NCBI RefSeq assembly: GCF_003609975.1
Contig: NZ_AP018400.1
Coordinates: 880,501-944,500, forward strand
DNA from: Streptococcus ruminantium
GTDB lineage: Bacteria; Bacillota; Bacilli; Lactobacillales; Streptococcaceae
Direction of reading: 5' to 3'
DNA: 64,000 nucleotides
Shown here: positions 27,665-37,319 of the stretch, piece after piece
Numbering within the stretch: position 1 is the stretch's first letter
Layout of the letters: every line of letters begins with the position of its first letter
Notes under the pieces: generated by a model
What the model was told of the DNA's origin: nothing
The model's database searches: none
What the model saw: only the letters and a program-made list of their open reading frames with translations
Program-made: the position numbers and the translations under genes

Positions 27665-28297
27665 ATGACACTAGCAACGGAAATCGCATCATACTTGTTG
27701 GATATTAAGGCAGTTCATCTGCGTCCGGAAAAGCCTTTTACATGGGCATCGGGGATCAAATCGCCAATTTATACTGACAATCGCATTACGCTTTCTTATC
27801 CTGAGACCCGTAATCTGATTGAGGATGGGTTTGTTCAGCGTATTGAAGAAGAATTTCCAGAAGTTGAAGTAATCGCGGGAACAGCGACAGCAGGGATTCC
27901 GCATGGAGCCATTATTGCTGATCGGATGAATTTACCATTTACCTACATTCGTAGCAAGCCCAAAGATCATGGAGCCGGTAATCAGCTAGAAGGACGTATT
28001 GTCAAGGGACAAAAAATGGTCATTATTGAGGATTTGATTTCTACGGGTGGTTCGGTTCTTGATGCAGTTGCTGCCGCAGAACGTGAGGGTGCAGATGTGG
28101 TAGGTGTAATTGCTATTTTCACTTATGAACTGCCACGTGCAGAGCGTAATTTTGATAATGCTGGTGTGAAGCTAGTGACACTTAGCAATTACTCGGAACT
28201 CATCAAAGTAGCTAAGGTACAAGGTTATATCAATGCAGATGGCTTGAATTTGCTTAAAAAGTTCCGTCAAAATCAAGAAACTTGGCAAGAAGAATAG
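27665..28297 (+). CDS. pyrE: Orotate phosphoribosyltransferase
   Basis: 210 residues. Couples orotate and PRPP to OMP. The PRPP-binding motif is [13 protein letters not shown] (about residue 118) and the loop [14 protein letters not shown] is present. ATG 27665 is the start because GAGGAGG lies six bases upstream; the frame is open further upstream (27593) without a ribosome site. 140 bases from pyrF, with no second attenuator seen there. Confidence 0.95.
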   Translation: MTLATEIASYLLDIKAVHLRPEKPFTWASGIKSPIYTDNRITLSYPETRNLIEDGFVQRIEEEFPEVEVIAGTATAGIPHGAIIADRMNLPFTYIRSKPKDHGAGNQLEGRIVKGQKMVIIEDLISTGGSVLDAVAAAEREGADVVGVIAIFTYELPRAERNFDNAGVKLVTLSNYSELIKVAKVQGYINADGLNLLKKFRQNQETWQEE

Positions 28298-28345
28298 AAT
28301 CTAGAACCTCAAGGTGTACGATTTTTAGGAACTAATTCTGTAAAA

Positions 28346-28354
28346 TGGTATAAT
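28346..28354 (+). promoter_or_regulatory. Extended -10 promoter of the glycosyltransferase gene
   Basis: TGGTATAAT with a poor -35. A 14-base palindrome GTACTTTAAAGTAC follows about ten bases downstream, near the expected transcript start; its role is unknown. Confidence 0.55.
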
Positions 28355-28403
28355 AGTCACTGAGTACTTTAAAGTACAAAAATGACAGTATGAGGAGAAA
28401 ATC

Positions 28404-29330
28404 ATGATTTCAGTTATCGTGCCTTGCTTTAATGAGGAAGAGGTAATCCCTTATTTTTACGAGGCCATGGAAAAAGTCCGTAGGGAGATGGAAGAAGAGT
28501 TTGAGTATCTTTTTGTTAACGATGGATCAAAAGACGGTACTCTAAAGGTTCTACGTCAGTTGGCTACTGAGGATACAAAAGTTCGCTATCTTTCCTTTTC
28601 ACGAAATTTTGGGAAAGAAGCTGCACTCTATGCTGGTTTACAAGAAGCCCAAGGAGATTTGATAACAGTTATGGATGTTGATCTTCAGGACCCACCGGAA
28701 ATGTTGATAGAGATGAAGGCGCTACTTGAAGCCAATTCTGATTTGGATTGTGTGGGGACCCGCCGTGTAAGTAGAGATGGGGAGCCGCCGATTCGTAGTT
28801 TTTTTGCCAAGCTATTTTACAAGTTGATGAATAGGATTAGCCAGGTGGAAGTAGTGGATGGTGCTCGTGATTTTCGTCTGATGAGACGTCAGATGGTGGA
28901 TGCAATTTTATCAGTCTCAGAGTACAATCGCTTCTCTAAGGGAATCTTTGCATGGATTGGTTTTGAGACGAAATACCTACATTATAAAAATGTGGAACGT
29001 GTTGCTGGGGCCACAAGCTGGTCTTTTTGGAAGTTGCTATCCTATTCTGTTGAGGGGATTATCAATTTTTCGGACACACCATTGAATCTCGCATCTTACA
29101 CAGGTTTTTTCACTTTCCTGTTATCCCTTGTTTTGATGGCTCTAATTGTCTTTAAAACTCTGGTATTTGGAGAAGCAACTATCGGCTGGCCTTCAACCAT
29201 TTGTATTATCCTTTTTTTAGGTGGATTGCAGTTGATGACGATTGGTATCCTTGGTAAATATTTGGCAAAAGTATTCTTAGAAACAAAAAAACGTCCGATT
29301 TATATCATTAAGGAAAAAAGTTCTAATTAG
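28404..29330 (+). CDS. Membrane glycosyltransferase, GtrB/CsbB-like
   Basis: 308 residues. GT2 domain ([41 protein letters not shown] with the DxD-type metal site) followed by two C-terminal membrane spans (about 230-255 and 262-290). This layout is that of polyprenyl-phosphate glycosyltransferases that load a sugar on undecaprenyl phosphate. No flippase or acceptor glycosyltransferase is adjacent, so the final product cannot be told. Followed ten bases later by ung. Confidence 0.85.
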   Translation: MISVIVPCFNEEEVIPYFYEAMEKVRREMEEEFEYLFVNDGSKDGTLKVLRQLATEDTKVRYLSFSRNFGKEAALYAGLQEAQGDLITVMDVDLQDPPEMLIEMKALLEANSDLDCVGTRRVSRDGEPPIRSFFAKLFYKLMNRISQVEVVDGARDFRLMRRQMVDAILSVSEYNRFSKGIFAWIGFETKYLHYKNVERVAGATSWSFWKLLSYSVEGIINFSDTPLNLASYTGFFTFLLSLVLMALIVFKTLVFGEATIGWPSTICIILFLGGLQLMTIGILGKYLAKVFLETKKRPIYIIKEKSSN

Positions 29331-29340
29331 GAGTTACAGT

Positions 29341-29994
29341 ATGAAACATTCGGCTTGGCATGACTTGATAAAGACCCAGTTGCCAGAGCATTATTTTGGA
29401 AAGATCAATCAATTTTTAGATTATGTTTATGCTGGTGGAATAGTCTATCCACCGCGTGAGAAGGTTTTTGCAGCCATTCAGACTACAGCTTTAGATAAGG
29501 TTAAGGTCGTTATCTTGGGACAGGATCCCTATCATGGTCCACAACAGGCTCAAGGCTTGTCTTTTTCAGTACCGAATACGGTTCCTGCGCCGCCATCTCT
29601 TCAAAATATTCTCAAGGAACTAGCTAATGATATTGGTATCAAGGAGGAACATGACTTGACCTCTTGGGCTGAACAAGGTGTCCTTTTGCTCAATGCTTGT
29701 TTAACTGTGCCAGCAGGGCGAGCAAATGGACATGCTGGTCAGATTTGGGAGCCTTTTACAGATGCAATTATAAAAGTGGTTAATAATCTGGAACAGCCGG
29801 TTGTATACATTCTATGGGGCTCCTATGCTCGTAAAAAGAAAGCTTTAATTACCAATCCCAAGCATTTGATTATTGAGTCAGCCCACCCGAGTCCCTTATC
29901 AGCCCATCGTGGCTTCTTTGGTAGTCGGCCTTTCTCGCAGACAAATGATTTTCTAATTGCTCAGGGGTTAGTTGGTATTGATTGGTTGAAATAA
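29341..29994 (+). CDS. ung: Uracil-DNA glycosylase
   Basis: 217 residues, family 1. Removes uracil from DNA. The water-activating motif [17 protein letters not shown] (about residue 60) and the DNA-intercalation loop [11 protein letters not shown] (about 181) are intact. Closely follows the glycosyltransferase and may share its transcript. A hairpin AATTCCTCA/TGAGGAATT (30005-30039) follows the stop. Confidence 0.96.
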   Translation: MKHSAWHDLIKTQLPEHYFGKINQFLDYVYAGGIVYPPREKVFAAIQTTALDKVKVVILGQDPYHGPQQAQGLSFSVPNTVPAPPSLQNILKELANDIGIKEEHDLTSWAEQGVLLLNACLTVPAGRANGHAGQIWEPFTDAIIKVVNNLEQPVVYILWGSYARKKKALITNPKHLIIESAHPSPLSAHRGFFGSRPFSQTNDFLIAQGLVGIDWLK

Positions 29995-30253
29995 TCAATG
30001 CCCTAATTCCTCATTTTTAAACTCGGGTTCTGAGGAATTTAGAAACATAGAATCAGGCTCTGCAAAATTGAAACTATACTTTGTCAACCAGCTTTTCCGA
30101 AGCTCAGTTTTATTTGTGGCTTTATTTCTTCATCTGGTTTTGATTTTCATTTGGTATCTTCCATTTATTTTTAACTAGATTTGCTTTAGGCAGTTTCGTA
30201 GCTGTTGAGGTGGTTATTTCTGATTTTTATTTTAATAACAAAGGAGAACATAA

Positions 30254-31522
30254 ATGTTTTTAGTAAAGAATGGTCGGGTGATGGATCCTAAGTCTGGATT
30301 AGACAAGGTTTGTGATATTTTAATTCAAAATAAAAAAATCATTAAGGTAGCAGAGAAGATTGAAGGTGATTTTGCAAAAGTTCTGGATGTGACGGGATTA
30401 GTAGTTGCGCCGGGTCTAGTAGATGTACATGTACACTTTCGGGAACCGGGGCAGACACACAAGGAGGATATTCATACAGGGGCATTAGCTGCCGCAGCCG
30501 GTGGTTTTACCTCAGTTGTCATGATGGCCAATACCAATCCGACCATTTCAACCGTTGAGACCTTGCAAGAAGTACTGGCTTCAGCTCAGAAGGAAGCGAT
30601 TCACATCTATAGCGTAGCGACAATTACAGATTGTTTTGATGGACAAAATTTAACAGATTTTTCAGCCTTATTAGAAGCAGGAGCAGTAGCATTTTCAGAT
30701 GATGGTATTCCACTAACAAATGCTGGTGTTGTGAGAAAGGCTATGAAGTTGGCCAAGGAGCAGAATTGTATCATCAGTCTTCATGAAGAAGATCCGGATT
30801 TGAATGGTATTTTAGGACTCAACGAACAAGTGGCAGCCAAGCATTTTCATGTATGTGGTGCGACTGGTGTAGCAGAGTATAGTATGGTAGCGCGAGATGC
30901 CATGATTGCTTATGAAACGGGTGCGCGGGTTCATATCCAACATTTATCGAAAGCTGAGTCAGTCAAAGTAGTGGAATTTGCCCAACATCTTGGCGCTAAT
31001 GTAACAGCAGAGGTAGCACCTCAACACTTTTCTAGAACAGAAGATTTGTTGTTGACTAAGGGGGCTAACGCAAAAATGAATCCGCCTCTTCGCTTAGAAA
31101 GTGATCGGTTGGCTGTTATAGAAGGGTTAAAATCTGGAGTCATTACCGTTATCGCAACAGATCATGCACCACATCATGCTGATGAGAAAAGTGTAACCGA
31201 TGTGACGCAGGCACCTTCTGGTATGACTGGACTAGAAACCTCCCTTTCTTTGGGCTTGACCCATCTGGTGGAAGAAGGTCACTTGACGCTTTTGGAACTA
31301 CTAGAGAAGATGACCATCAATCCAGCTCAACTATACGGTCTTGATGCGGGTTATTTAGCTGAAAATGGACCAGCAGATTTAGTTATATTTGATCCAGATG
31401 CAGAACGAATTGTTGCTTCGGATTTTGCTTCAAAAGCAGTCAATTCACCATTTATTGGAGATTGTTTGAAGGGAAAAGTTTCCTATACAATAGCGGATGG
31501 GCAGGTTGTTTTTGGAAAATAG
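30254..31522 (+). CDS. pyrC: Dihydroorotase
   Basis: 422 residues, class I. Cyclises carbamoyl-aspartate to dihydroorotate. The zinc motif [18 protein letters not shown] (about residues 56-73), the carbamylated-Lys region and the late Asp in [13 protein letters not shown] (about 304) are present. Ribosome site AAAGGAGAA. No PyrR box was seen in the 258-base gap upstream, unlike the other pyr genes here. Confidence 0.96.
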   Translation: MFLVKNGRVMDPKSGLDKVCDILIQNKKIIKVAEKIEGDFAKVLDVTGLVVAPGLVDVHVHFREPGQTHKEDIHTGALAAAAGGFTSVVMMANTNPTISTVETLQEVLASAQKEAIHIYSVATITDCFDGQNLTDFSALLEAGAVAFSDDGIPLTNAGVVRKAMKLAKEQNCIISLHEEDPDLNGILGLNEQVAAKHFHVCGATGVAEYSMVARDAMIAYETGARVHIQHLSKAESVKVVEFAQHLGANVTAEVAPQHFSRTEDLLLTKGANAKMNPPLRLESDRLAVIEGLKSGVITVIATDHAPHHADEKSVTDVTQAPSGMTGLETSLSLGLTHLVEEGHLTLLELLEKMTINPAQLYGLDAGYLAENGPADLVIFDPDAERIVASDFASKAVNSPFIGDCLKGKVSYTIADGQVVFGK

Positions 31523-31530
31523 AAAATGAG

Positions 31531-31690
31531 AGCTTGGGACAAAAAGATTTTCAATTTTGAAAATCTCAATTATCAAGTCCTTTAGATCTAGAATTGAACA
31601 AAAAAAGCGAACAAAACTAGTTTTCTGACAATCAGAATCTTGGTTTGTTCGCTTTTTATATATGAGATTGGACTATTGTCCCAACCTCTT
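31531..31690 (+). repeat. Dispersed palindromic repeat, copy A
   Basis: About 160 bases with complementary ends (GCTTGGGACAA ... TTGTCCCAACC). It has an inner hairpin GATTTTCAATTTTGAAAATC and a central long hairpin with arms AAAAAGCGAACAAAAC/GTTTGTTCGCTTTTT. A close copy lies at 50463-50620 behind topA, and a degenerate one at 38955-39060. Each sits at the 3' side of a gene and may act as a terminator. The central loop is inverted relative to copy B. Confidence 0.85.
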
Positions 31691-31709
31691 TTGTCGAACC
31701 TTTTTAAAC

Positions 31710-31757
31710 TGTAAGCGATTTCAATGTTTTGATTTTGAGGAATAAAAAGTGTATAAT
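31710..31757 (+). promoter_or_regulatory. 5'-nucleotidase promoter with cre site
   Basis: TTGATT (31729-31734), 17-base spacer, TATAAT (31752-31757). Just upstream, TGTAAGCGATTTCA (31710-31723) fits the cre consensus. The position five bases before the -35 could allow CcpA to activate or repress. Confidence 0.7.
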
Positions 31758-31791
31758 ATATCTATCAATAATGCCAAAGGAAGGTTGGTTT

Positions 31792-33861
31792 ATGAAAAAG
31801 AAAGATTTCCTACTGCCGGTATTGTCCACATTACTGTTGTCACCATTTATTTTGACTCAGCAAGTGCAAGCTGCCGAAACCGCAACGACCCCTCAAGCTA
31901 ATCAAGCTACCACCCCTGCCCCGAGTGCGAGCACTGCAGAAGCAACAACCCCGGTAGCAGAGGAAGCTGTGGAAGGTGTTATTATCCACACAAACGATGT
32001 TCATGGACGTATTCTTGAAGAACGTGGAGTTATTGGAGATGCAAAGGCTGCCGCTGTCATTGAAGAGGAGCGTAGCAAGGTCAAAAATACTATCGTTGTA
32101 GATGCAGGAGATGCATTCCAAGGCCTACCGATTTCAAATTCTACTAAGGGCGAGGATCGTGCCAAAATTATGAATCAAGTCGGCTACGATGCGATGGTAG
32201 TCGGTAATCACGAGTTTGATTTTGGAATGGATCAAGCAATTAAGTACAAGGAAACATTGAACTTTCCGTTGTTGAGTGCGAATACTTATGTAAATGGTGC
32301 GCGTGTGTTTGAAGCTTCAACTATCATTGATAAAACACCGACAGTTGCAGGAGATGAATTTGTTGTTATCGGTGTAACAACTCCTGAAACAGCGACCAAG
32401 ACCCATCCTAAAAATGTCGAAGGAGTAACCTTTACCGATCCTATCACAGAAGTCAATAAAGTGATTGATGAGGTAGAAGCTCGTGCTTTGGCAGATAATC
32501 GTGTTTATAAGAACTATATCATTTTAGCTCACTTAGGTGTAGATTCCACAACTCCTGTTGAGTGGAGGGGGTCAACATTAGCGCAGGCTCTTTCTGAAAA
32601 CAGTAAACTTGCAGGTAAACGTGTCATCGTCATTGATGGTCACTCACATACAGTTGAAGCAACTACCTATGGCAAGAATGTTACTTATAACCAAACCGGT
32701 TCATACCTGAACAATATTGGTAAAGTAACTCTAAGATCTCAACAATTGTTGGGAGAAGCGAGCTTGATTTCTGCCGATGATGCAAAAAATATCACTCCAA
32801 ATCAAGCCATTGCCAAGCTTGTTGAAGAAATTAAGGCAAAATATGAAGCAGACAATGCTCAAATAGTGATTGAAAAGAACAATGTTGAATTGAATGGTGA
32901 TCGTTCAAATGTTCGTGTTCGTGAAACAAACTTAGGAAGTGCTATTGCAGATGCTATCTATGCTTATGGTCAAACAGGATTTTCAAACAAGACCAGTCTT
33001 GCAGTAACCAATGGTGGAGGCATCCGTGCAACAATCGCTAAGGATTTACCAGTTACAAAAGGTGATATCATTGCAGTTTTGCCATTTGGAAACATCATTT
33101 CACAAATCACAGTGACAGGTCAGCAGATTGCAGACATGTTTACCAAGTCCTTGTCATCTACCCTGCAAGTTGATAAAGAGACAGGTAAGATGATTCTGGA
33201 TGAAAATGGCATGCCCCTTTTTGAAGCTAGCGGCGGATTTCTTCACATCTCCGGTGCACAAGTATTTTATGACCCAACTCTTCCTGCTAAAGACCGTGTC
33301 CTCATCATTGGTATTCTCAATCCAGAAACCGGTAAGTACGAGGAATTAGATCTTCAAAAGACTTACTATCTAGCAACAAATGATTTTCTTGCGGCTGGTG
33401 GTGATGGTTATACTATGCTTGGTGGTGCACGTGAAGAAGGTTCTTCAATGGACAGTGTTTTTGCAGAATACTTGAAAACTGCTGATTTATCAGCTTATAA
33501 AGTTGTTAATCCATATTCTCGGTTGCTACCTGTTAATTCGAGTTTGGACACAGATGGTGATGGTTATCCAGATTTTATGGAAATGTTATTAGATACGGAT
33601 CCTGAAAATCCTACCTCTAATCCGGATGTGACACCTGAAGATAAATCTGACACTGTACCTCATCAAGTAGAAACAGTATCTATTCTTGAAAAGAATGATC
33701 AATCCAAGGTTTCTAAAAAATCAGATACAGTACGTACAGCTAAGACCTCAAAAGCGACGACATTGCCAAATACAAGTAGTCAATCCAATGTGGTACTCAG
33801 CTTGTTTGGTTTCGGTCTGGCTGGTCTAGCTGTAACTGTTCGTCGTAGAGAGAGCAAATAA
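31792..33861 (+). CDS. nudP: Cell-wall-anchored 5'-nucleotidase
   Basis: 689 residues from ATG 31792 (AAAGGAAGG upstream; an in-frame ATG at 31729 lies inside the promoter). Signal peptide to about residue 27 (ends VQA). Metallophosphatase domain with IIHTNDVHGRI, VVGNHEFDFG and DGHSHTVE; C-terminal 5'-nucleotidase substrate domain (NGGGIRATI, FGNIISQITVTG, NDFLAAGGDGY). Then a Ca-binding-like DTDGDGYPDFMEMLLDTDP segment and a sorting tail: LPNTS, hydrophobic span, RRRESK. The motif ends in Ser rather than Gly. Related S. suis surface nucleotidases release adenosine and aid immune evasion. Confidence 0.9.
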   Translation: MKKKDFLLPVLSTLLLSPFILTQQVQAAETATTPQANQATTPAPSASTAEATTPVAEEAVEGVIIHTNDVHGRILEERGVIGDAKAAAVIEEERSKVKNTIVVDAGDAFQGLPISNSTKGEDRAKIMNQVGYDAMVVGNHEFDFGMDQAIKYKETLNFPLLSANTYVNGARVFEASTIIDKTPTVAGDEFVVIGVTTPETATKTHPKNVEGVTFTDPITEVNKVIDEVEARALADNRVYKNYIILAHLGVDSTTPVEWRGSTLAQALSENSKLAGKRVIVIDGHSHTVEATTYGKNVTYNQTGSYLNNIGKVTLRSQQLLGEASLISADDAKNITPNQAIAKLVEEIKAKYEADNAQIVIEKNNVELNGDRSNVRVRETNLGSAIADAIYAYGQTGFSNKTSLAVTNGGGIRATIAKDLPVTKGDIIAVLPFGNIISQITVTGQQIADMFTKSLSSTLQVDKETGKMILDENGMPLFEASGGFLHISGAQVFYDPTLPAKDRVLIIGILNPETGKYEELDLQKTYYLATNDFLAAGGDGYTMLGGAREEGSSMDSVFAEYLKTADLSAYKVVNPYSRLLPVNSSLDTDGDGYPDFMEMLLDTDPENPTSNPDVTPEDKSDTVPHQVETVSILEKNDQSKVSKKSDTVRTAKTSKATTLPNTSSQSNVVLSLFGFGLAGLAVTVRRRESK

Positions 33862-33872
33862 ATCATCATCTT

Positions 33873-33900
33873 AAACAGAGTCCTTGGGCTCTGTTTTTTG
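33873..33900 (+). terminator. Terminator of the 5'-nucleotidase gene
   Basis: AACAGAG and CTCTGTT pair around a nine-base loop, followed by a T-run; begins 12 bases after the stop. Confidence 0.85.
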
Positions 33901-34341
33901 TTGTTGAGGAGGCATTTTATTTCAGTAATCTTGCTGTGGGTACCTTTCTGTAAAAAGGTATTCACTATCAGTTACAAATCTTGTCAAGAAACCAAGGATG
34001 ATTTAGGTATGATGTGTTACCTAGATAAATATCACAGTTACCAATTATTAAGATAACTGTATCCATCTTTACAAAGTTGTAGAAGTTCTGCGGAATACTA
34101 ATAGCATAAACTTAGAAGAATATAGAGAGGCAAGATATGAGGAAACAAGGCAATTTGTATTAACCATAAACTGCTTACCAGCAATCTCTAGCAATACTTG
34201 TAGAATTAAAGATCGTAGGTCAGATTAGATTGTTCAAACCGGCTATACATCTACACTATATAGCCCGTCTAAATAAAAGTGAATTTGCTTCTGGCTGATC
34301 TTTAGTGAATTGTTTTCAGTTGTGTCTATAACCCCAAATGC
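33901..34341. other. Gene-free stretch before the bacteriocin island
   Basis: No supported gene on either strand. All frames are interrupted often, and no ribosome site with a following open frame was found. It looks like worn-down accessory DNA at the edge of the island. Confidence 0.5.
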
Positions 34342-34626
34342 TCAATAATGATTTTTGAAAAGTTCTTCATAGTTGATATGACTGCCGATGATGATAATGT
34401 TCGCTAAATCGGAGTGAGCTCGTATATCTTGCAGGTAGAAGGCCATCTGATCGGATGTTAAAAGCCTTGACTTTATGATAAAATAAGTGGTAGGCACATC
34501 AGATTTATAAGGATGATAGTATAGGGATAATTTGGACTTTTTCCGGATATTTTTGATGAGAAAATAGGCTTTAATGACAGTTGTTACGAATATACTGGTT
34601 AGGGAATTTGGAAAAATTTCGATCAT
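34342..34626 (-). CDS. Unknown 94-residue protein under a pheromone-type promoter
   Basis: Not recognised. The N-terminal third is hydrophobic (SLTSIFVTTVIKAYFLI), the rest is soluble-looking (TTYFIIKSRLLTSDQMAFYL, IIIIGSHINYEELF). The start ATG 34626 is preceded by AGAAGGAAGAAG at a fair distance. The interest lies upstream: on the same strand the -10 TAAAAT (34666-34661) is preceded, 30 bases away, by two 11-base direct repeats at 21-base spacing, as for the pheromone and bacteriocin genes. It is therefore probably part of the same regulon, perhaps an immunity or accessory protein. Confidence 0.55.
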   Translation of the reverse strand: MIEIFPNSLTSIFVTTVIKAYFLIKNIRKKSKLSLYYHPYKSDVPTTYFIIKSRLLTSDQMAFYLQDIRAHSDLANIIIIGSHINYEELFKNHY

Positions 34627-34696
34627 ACTGTCTTCTTCCTTCTAGCGGTTTCTTGACTCTATTTTATCAAATATGGTCTGGTAACTAGAGGATGTT

Positions 34697-34728
34697 TCCT
34701 GAATGGTCATTTAACTTTCCTAAATAGT
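34697..34728 (-). promoter_or_regulatory. Response-regulator direct repeats, promoter of the 94-residue protein gene
   Basis: On the minus strand ACTATTTAGGA (34728-34718) and ACCATTCAGGA (34707-34697) are spaced 21 bases start to start, with a ten-base spacer. The distance to the -10 is 30 bases. Same layout as the sites at 37512-37543 and 37614-37645, and as known BlpR/ComE/SilA sites. Confidence 0.8.
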
Positions 34729-34850
34729 ATAACAAATACCATTTAAGATATTCTGATGACCGTTTGGGATTTTAGAAAGCGTAAATATCCATTTCGTGGT
34801 ATCTCAGGTAAGGCAAGAGGAAGATACCAATGAAATCCATTATCGTGCAA

Positions 34851-35149
34851 ATAAAACAAGAAACTACCAAAGTGATGATGAAGGACATTTACTCCATTAT
34901 GTCGTGTCCAATCAAACCTCACTATGTTTAAATGATTACCGAAGAGAAAACCTATGAGTTGCTGCAGCAATTATAAAACATTGAAAAACTATATCCCGAA
35001 GACTTATTAAGATGTCATAGAAATTGTTTAGTGAATATCTCAAAGATGAAGGCAGTCAATTTTCAAGAAAAACCATTTATCTTAAGGAGAAAGGACAGTA
35101 TCAAGTCGTTTTTTCAAGACGTAGCCACCAACGGATACTAGAACGATAG
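34851..35149 (+). pseudogene. LytTR response regulator remnant
   Basis: The plus strand reads TKVMMKDIYSIMSCPIKPHY, stop, MITEEKTYELLQQL, stop, NIEKLYPEDLLRCHRNCLVN, then ISKMKAVNFQEKPFIL and, after a frame change, KEKGQYQVVFSRRSHQRILER. RCHRNCLVNISKM is the LytTR DNA-binding signature and parallels QCHRSFLINPANVSKI in the intact regulator that follows. Two nonsense codons and one frameshift make it dead. The receiver domain is lost. Confidence 0.8.
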
Positions 35150-35171
35150 CTGAATAAAGGAGATTGGTAAG

Positions 35172-35909
35172 ATGAATATATTTGTACTAGAAGATGATAT
35201 TATACAACAAACAAGGATTGAAAAAGTGCTTAACAATCTTTTGGAGAAACATAAAATAGAGCCCAAAAAACTTATTATTTCTGGGAAACCCGAACAGTTG
35301 ATTGCTTCAGTGGAGGAGAAAGGGGCGCACCAGTTGTTCTTTTTGGATATTGAGATAAGATCAGAAGAACTTAAAGGTCTTAAAGTCGCTAAACAAATCA
35401 GAGATATTGATCCTTATGCTATTATTATTTTTGTGACGACGCATTCTGAATTTATGCCTCTCTCTTTTCGTTATCAAGTATCAGCATTAGATTATATTGA
35501 AAAGGAACTAGCAACGAAAGAATTTGAATCTCGCATAGAAACAGCTTTACTGTATGCAGTGAGTAAAGATAGTAAAACAGTAGCTGAGGATTCTTTCTAT
35601 TTCAAATCTAAATATGCCCAAGTTCAGTACCCATTTGATGAAGTTTACTATGTTGAAACATCTCCAAGACCACATAGGGTTATCCTTTATACAAGAACTG
35701 ATTGTATGGAGTTCACCGCCAGTTTATCAGATATTTTAAAGCAAGAAAAGAGACTGGTACAGTGTCATCGTTCGTTTCTTATCAATCCTGCAAATGTTAG
35801 CAAAATAGATAGACAAGCCAAAGTTGTTTATTTTCCCAATGGGACACATTGTTTGGTTGCAAGAAAAAAATTAGATGTTACTTTGGCGACTATAGACCAG
35901 CTGCACTGA
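35172..35909 (+). CDS. LytTR-family response regulator, BlpR/SilA/ComE-like
   Basis: 245 residues. The receiver domain has LEDD near the start and the phospho-acceptor Asp in FFLDIEI (about residue 59), followed by LDYIEKE. The C-terminal LytTR DNA-binding domain (about 145-245) includes YVETSPRPHRVILYT and VQCHRSFLINPANVSKIDR. Ribosome site AAAGGAGATTGG. Thirteen bases before the kinase gene. By family it binds paired 9-11 bp direct repeats spaced 21 bp, exactly the repeats found at three promoters in this island. Confidence 0.92.
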   Translation: MNIFVLEDDIIQQTRIEKVLNNLLEKHKIEPKKLIISGKPEQLIASVEEKGAHQLFFLDIEIRSEELKGLKVAKQIRDIDPYAIIIFVTTHSEFMPLSFRYQVSALDYIEKELATKEFESRIETALLYAVSKDSKTVAEDSFYFKSKYAQVQYPFDEVYYVETSPRPHRVILYTRTDCMEFTASLSDILKQEKRLVQCHRSFLINPANVSKIDRQAKVVYFPNGTHCLVARKKLDVTLATIDQLH

Positions 35910-35922
35910 GTGAGGAGAATGT

Positions 35923-37263
35923 ATGAATGTTATCCAGTATATCATGGAAGTTGTTGTATCTAATAGCTTGATGATAGGGTTATTTTTCAAAATTAACCAT
36001 ATAAGATTTACTGTTAAATCAATTTCAATGGCGTTTTTTCTTAGAGTGCTGGTCGCATTTGTAATAGCTACCTTAAATAGTGTCTTATCAAGTCGTTTTT
36101 TTAACTATTTCGACGATCCTCTGTATGGTCTCTTATTCTCTTGGTTCTTTCTGAAACCACAGTCTAAAACACTACTTATTTTCTATGGTCTCTTTATACC
36201 TACTTTCTGGGATATTTTTAATCGGTTGATTGTATTTTTTATTATTCCCTTTTGGGGACAGCCCAAAGTTCTATTAGAAGATAATCTGTTCTCTTTTTTC
36301 TCTCTTTTTTTGAGTATTTTATTAACTCTTATTTTCCTTAAATGGCTTCGGTATGATTTTGTTGCACTTAGAGCTGAGATGGTTGATTTAAAAGAGAAAA
36401 AGCTATTATGTGTCGCCAATTGTGCAATGGTCATTTACTATTTGCTAATGCAAGTATTGACTTACTTTGAGTATGAGCACGCGGTTCTTACTCAGAGCTA
36501 TCGCCAGTTTATATTAGTAATCTATTTGATACTATTTATGGGAATGATCAAGCAAGTTGATACTCACTTGAGGGAAAAATTACAGGCCAAACTGACTTTT
36601 CAACAGAGTTTACAACTCAATGATTTAGAGAAATATAGCAAGCACATAGAGGGGCTCTATCGCGAGGTGAGAGGCTTTCGCCATGATTATACCAATTTAT
36701 TGACGACATTACGTTTGGGTATTGAAGAAAATAATATGGCACAAATTAAGGAGATATATGATTCCGTACTCAAGGATTCACATAAAAAGTTTAGACACCA
36801 AAAATACGACATTGGTCGTTTGATAAATATTCAAGATTCCGCCTTGAAGAGTTTGCTGGCTGCTAAGAGTATTCAAGCTGATGAACATGATGTGGCGGTA
36901 ACCTTGGAAGTGCCGGAGGTTGTTAAACTCCAAGATATGGAGTTGATTGATTTTATCACGATTGTATCTATTCTTTTTGATAATGCCTTAGAAGCTGCTG
37001 TGGATACTAGCAGTCCAAAGATAAATGTTGCCTTTTTAAATATAGGCGATAAGCAAATGTTTATTATTGAAAACTCGATTAAAGAGGAAACAGTCAATAT
37101 TTCAAAAGTTTATTCTTTTGGTCATAGTTCAAAGGGGAGTGACAGGGGGATTGGTCTATATAATGTGATGAAGATCATAGAACGTTATCCAAATGTATCG
37201 CTTAATACTAGAAGTCAATGCCATGTTTTTGGTCAAATGTTAGAAATTGGAAAGAATAAATAA
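35923..37263 (+). CDS. HPK10 histidine kinase, pheromone receptor (BlpH/SilB-like)
   Basis: 446 residues. The N-terminal half has six or seven hydrophobic spans (residues 1-215), as in peptide-pheromone receptors. The phospho-acceptor motif is FRHDYTNLLTTL (His about residue 254), an HPK10 form with Tyr after Asp. The ATPase domain has ILFDNALEAAVD and SDRGIGLYNV. Coupled to the response regulator. The pheromone gene is on the other strand, 56 bases beyond its stop, the sil-like arrangement. Confidence 0.92.
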   Translation: MNVIQYIMEVVVSNSLMIGLFFKINHIRFTVKSISMAFFLRVLVAFVIATLNSVLSSRFFNYFDDPLYGLLFSWFFLKPQSKTLLIFYGLFIPTFWDIFNRLIVFFIIPFWGQPKVLLEDNLFSFFSLFLSILLTLIFLKWLRYDFVALRAEMVDLKEKKLLCVANCAMVIYYLLMQVLTYFEYEHAVLTQSYRQFILVIYLILFMGMIKQVDTHLREKLQAKLTFQQSLQLNDLEKYSKHIEGLYREVRGFRHDYTNLLTTLRLGIEENNMAQIKEIYDSVLKDSHKKFRHQKYDIGRLINIQDSALKSLLAAKSIQADEHDVAVTLEVPEVVKLQDMELIDFITIVSILFDNALEAAVDTSSPKINVAFLNIGDKQMFIIENSIKEETVNISKVYSFGHSSKGSDRGIGLYNVMKIIERYPNVSLNTRSQCHVFGQMLEIGKNK

Positions 37264-37319
37264 AAATAAGTAGGCATAGGGAGTTAGTTCACACCTACCA
37301 TTTTATATTAGTTCTATAC

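Noticed and set aside
30068..30176. Short hydrophobic frame starting TTG (about 35 codons) before pyrC
   Set aside because: Reads like one membrane span but has no ribosome site or promoter; chance in T-rich DNA is likely.
31531..31690. CRISPR-like or IS-derived structure
   Set aside because: Only inverted arms and single copies at distant places; no regularly spaced repeats, no transposase. No CRISPR array was found in the window.
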